Source: Hoeflea sp. YIM 152468 (GTDB taxonomy: Bacteria > Pseudomonadota > Alphaproteobacteria > Rhizobiales > Rhizobiaceae). Taken from it: a stretch of DNA of 64,000 nt. This document shows, piece after piece, positions 63,939 to 64,000 of the stretch (its first letter is position 1; each line of letters opens with the position of its first letter). The stretch lies in the NCBI RefSeq assembly GCF_029210485.1, contig NZ_JARGET010000013.1:122400-186399 (forward strand), in the 5' to 3' direction. Below the pieces are notes generated by a model. The model was not told the origin of the DNA, ran no database searches, and was given only the letters and a program-made list of their open reading frames with translations. The translations under genes and the position numbers were made by a program.

Positions 63939-64000
63939 TGACCTGAGCCCCTTAACTTCCTCCAAAATTTGGTAGAGTCCGTCACGACAAGGAGACGGAC
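63939..64000 (+). mobile_element. Left end of a probable IS3-family insertion sequence
   Basis: TGACCTGAGCCCCTTAAC begins an inverted-repeat-like end. It is followed by CTCCAAAATTTGGTAGAGTCC and a strong AAGGAGACGGAC ribosome binding site at the very edge of the window, just where orfA of an IS3-type element would start. The layout (short leader, no gene of its own) and the TGAcCTGnnCCCC end are typical of this family as I know it. The transposase is outside the window. Confidence 0.5.

Noticed and set aside
1..64000. CRISPR array, rRNA or tRNA genes
   Set aside because: No regularly spaced identical repeats, no rRNA-like blocks and no T-loop GTTCRANNC with a matching acceptor stem were found on reading both strands.

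Overview
The window looks like chromosomal DNA of a GC-rich alphaproteobacterium, probably of the order Hyphomicrobiales (a Hoeflea-like or other marine/rhizobial genus). The basis is the combination of a phaB-phaA pair divergent from phaR, a GTG-started rhizobial-type pyruvate carboxylase, a SUV3-like helicase, many TRAP transporters, and FNR/FixK-type boxes. The genus is inference; no rRNA or tRNA gene is present to settle it.

Layout. 1-1025: 5' end of a SUV3-like helicase gene, then a 900-base non-coding stretch with three diverged ~278-base tandem units rich in TTAACC and GANTC. 1026-9514: core carbon metabolism (phaB, phaA, phaR, a GlcG/HbpS-like protein, pyruvate carboxylase) and a LuxR-type regulator with no luxI. 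9684-18609: a seven-gene minus-strand catabolic operon (HutG-like amidohydrolase, TRAP transporter DctQ-DctM-DctP, glutamine-synthetase-like ligase, aldehyde dehydrogenase, iron alcohol dehydrogenase) read away from a divergent RpiR regulator. A near-consensus 16-base palindrome lies between them. The enzyme set fits uptake of an amino alcohol or amine and oxidation as a gamma-glutamyl adduct. 18737-30686: mixed housekeeping and membrane genes (DUF2189, TspO, IspG, hybrid histidine kinase, prenyl synthase, MtgA, GST, RpmF, cold-shock protein, desaturase, MFS). 30705-33566: OtnI-like isomerase, DapA-like aldolase and a GntR regulator. 33678-41903: sulfide:quinone oxidoreductase beside a complete cydDCABX set, including a 42-residue CydX.

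42160-59336 is the most unusual part. An eight-gene minus-strand operon encodes a TAXI binding protein, a fused TRAP permease, a universal stress protein, a nitrilase-superfamily hydrolase, a 916-residue PLP decarboxylase, a stand-alone ATP-grasp ligase, a C45/penicillin-acyltransferase-type Ntn hydrolase and a class III aminotransferase. Next to it are a divergent XRE-cupin regulator with a BKACE-family enzyme, an SDR dehydrogenase, a DUF1294 protein and a second, conventional large decarboxylase. I know of no described pathway with this content; a route that builds or dismantles an amine-containing amide is the most economical reading.

59831-64000: a GntR regulator with a clear palindromic operator faces an operon in which two paralogous binding-protein-fold proteins (4,5-dihydroxyphthalate decarboxylase family) flank a Kelch beta-propeller. 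The window ends in what looks like the left end of an IS3-family insertion sequence.
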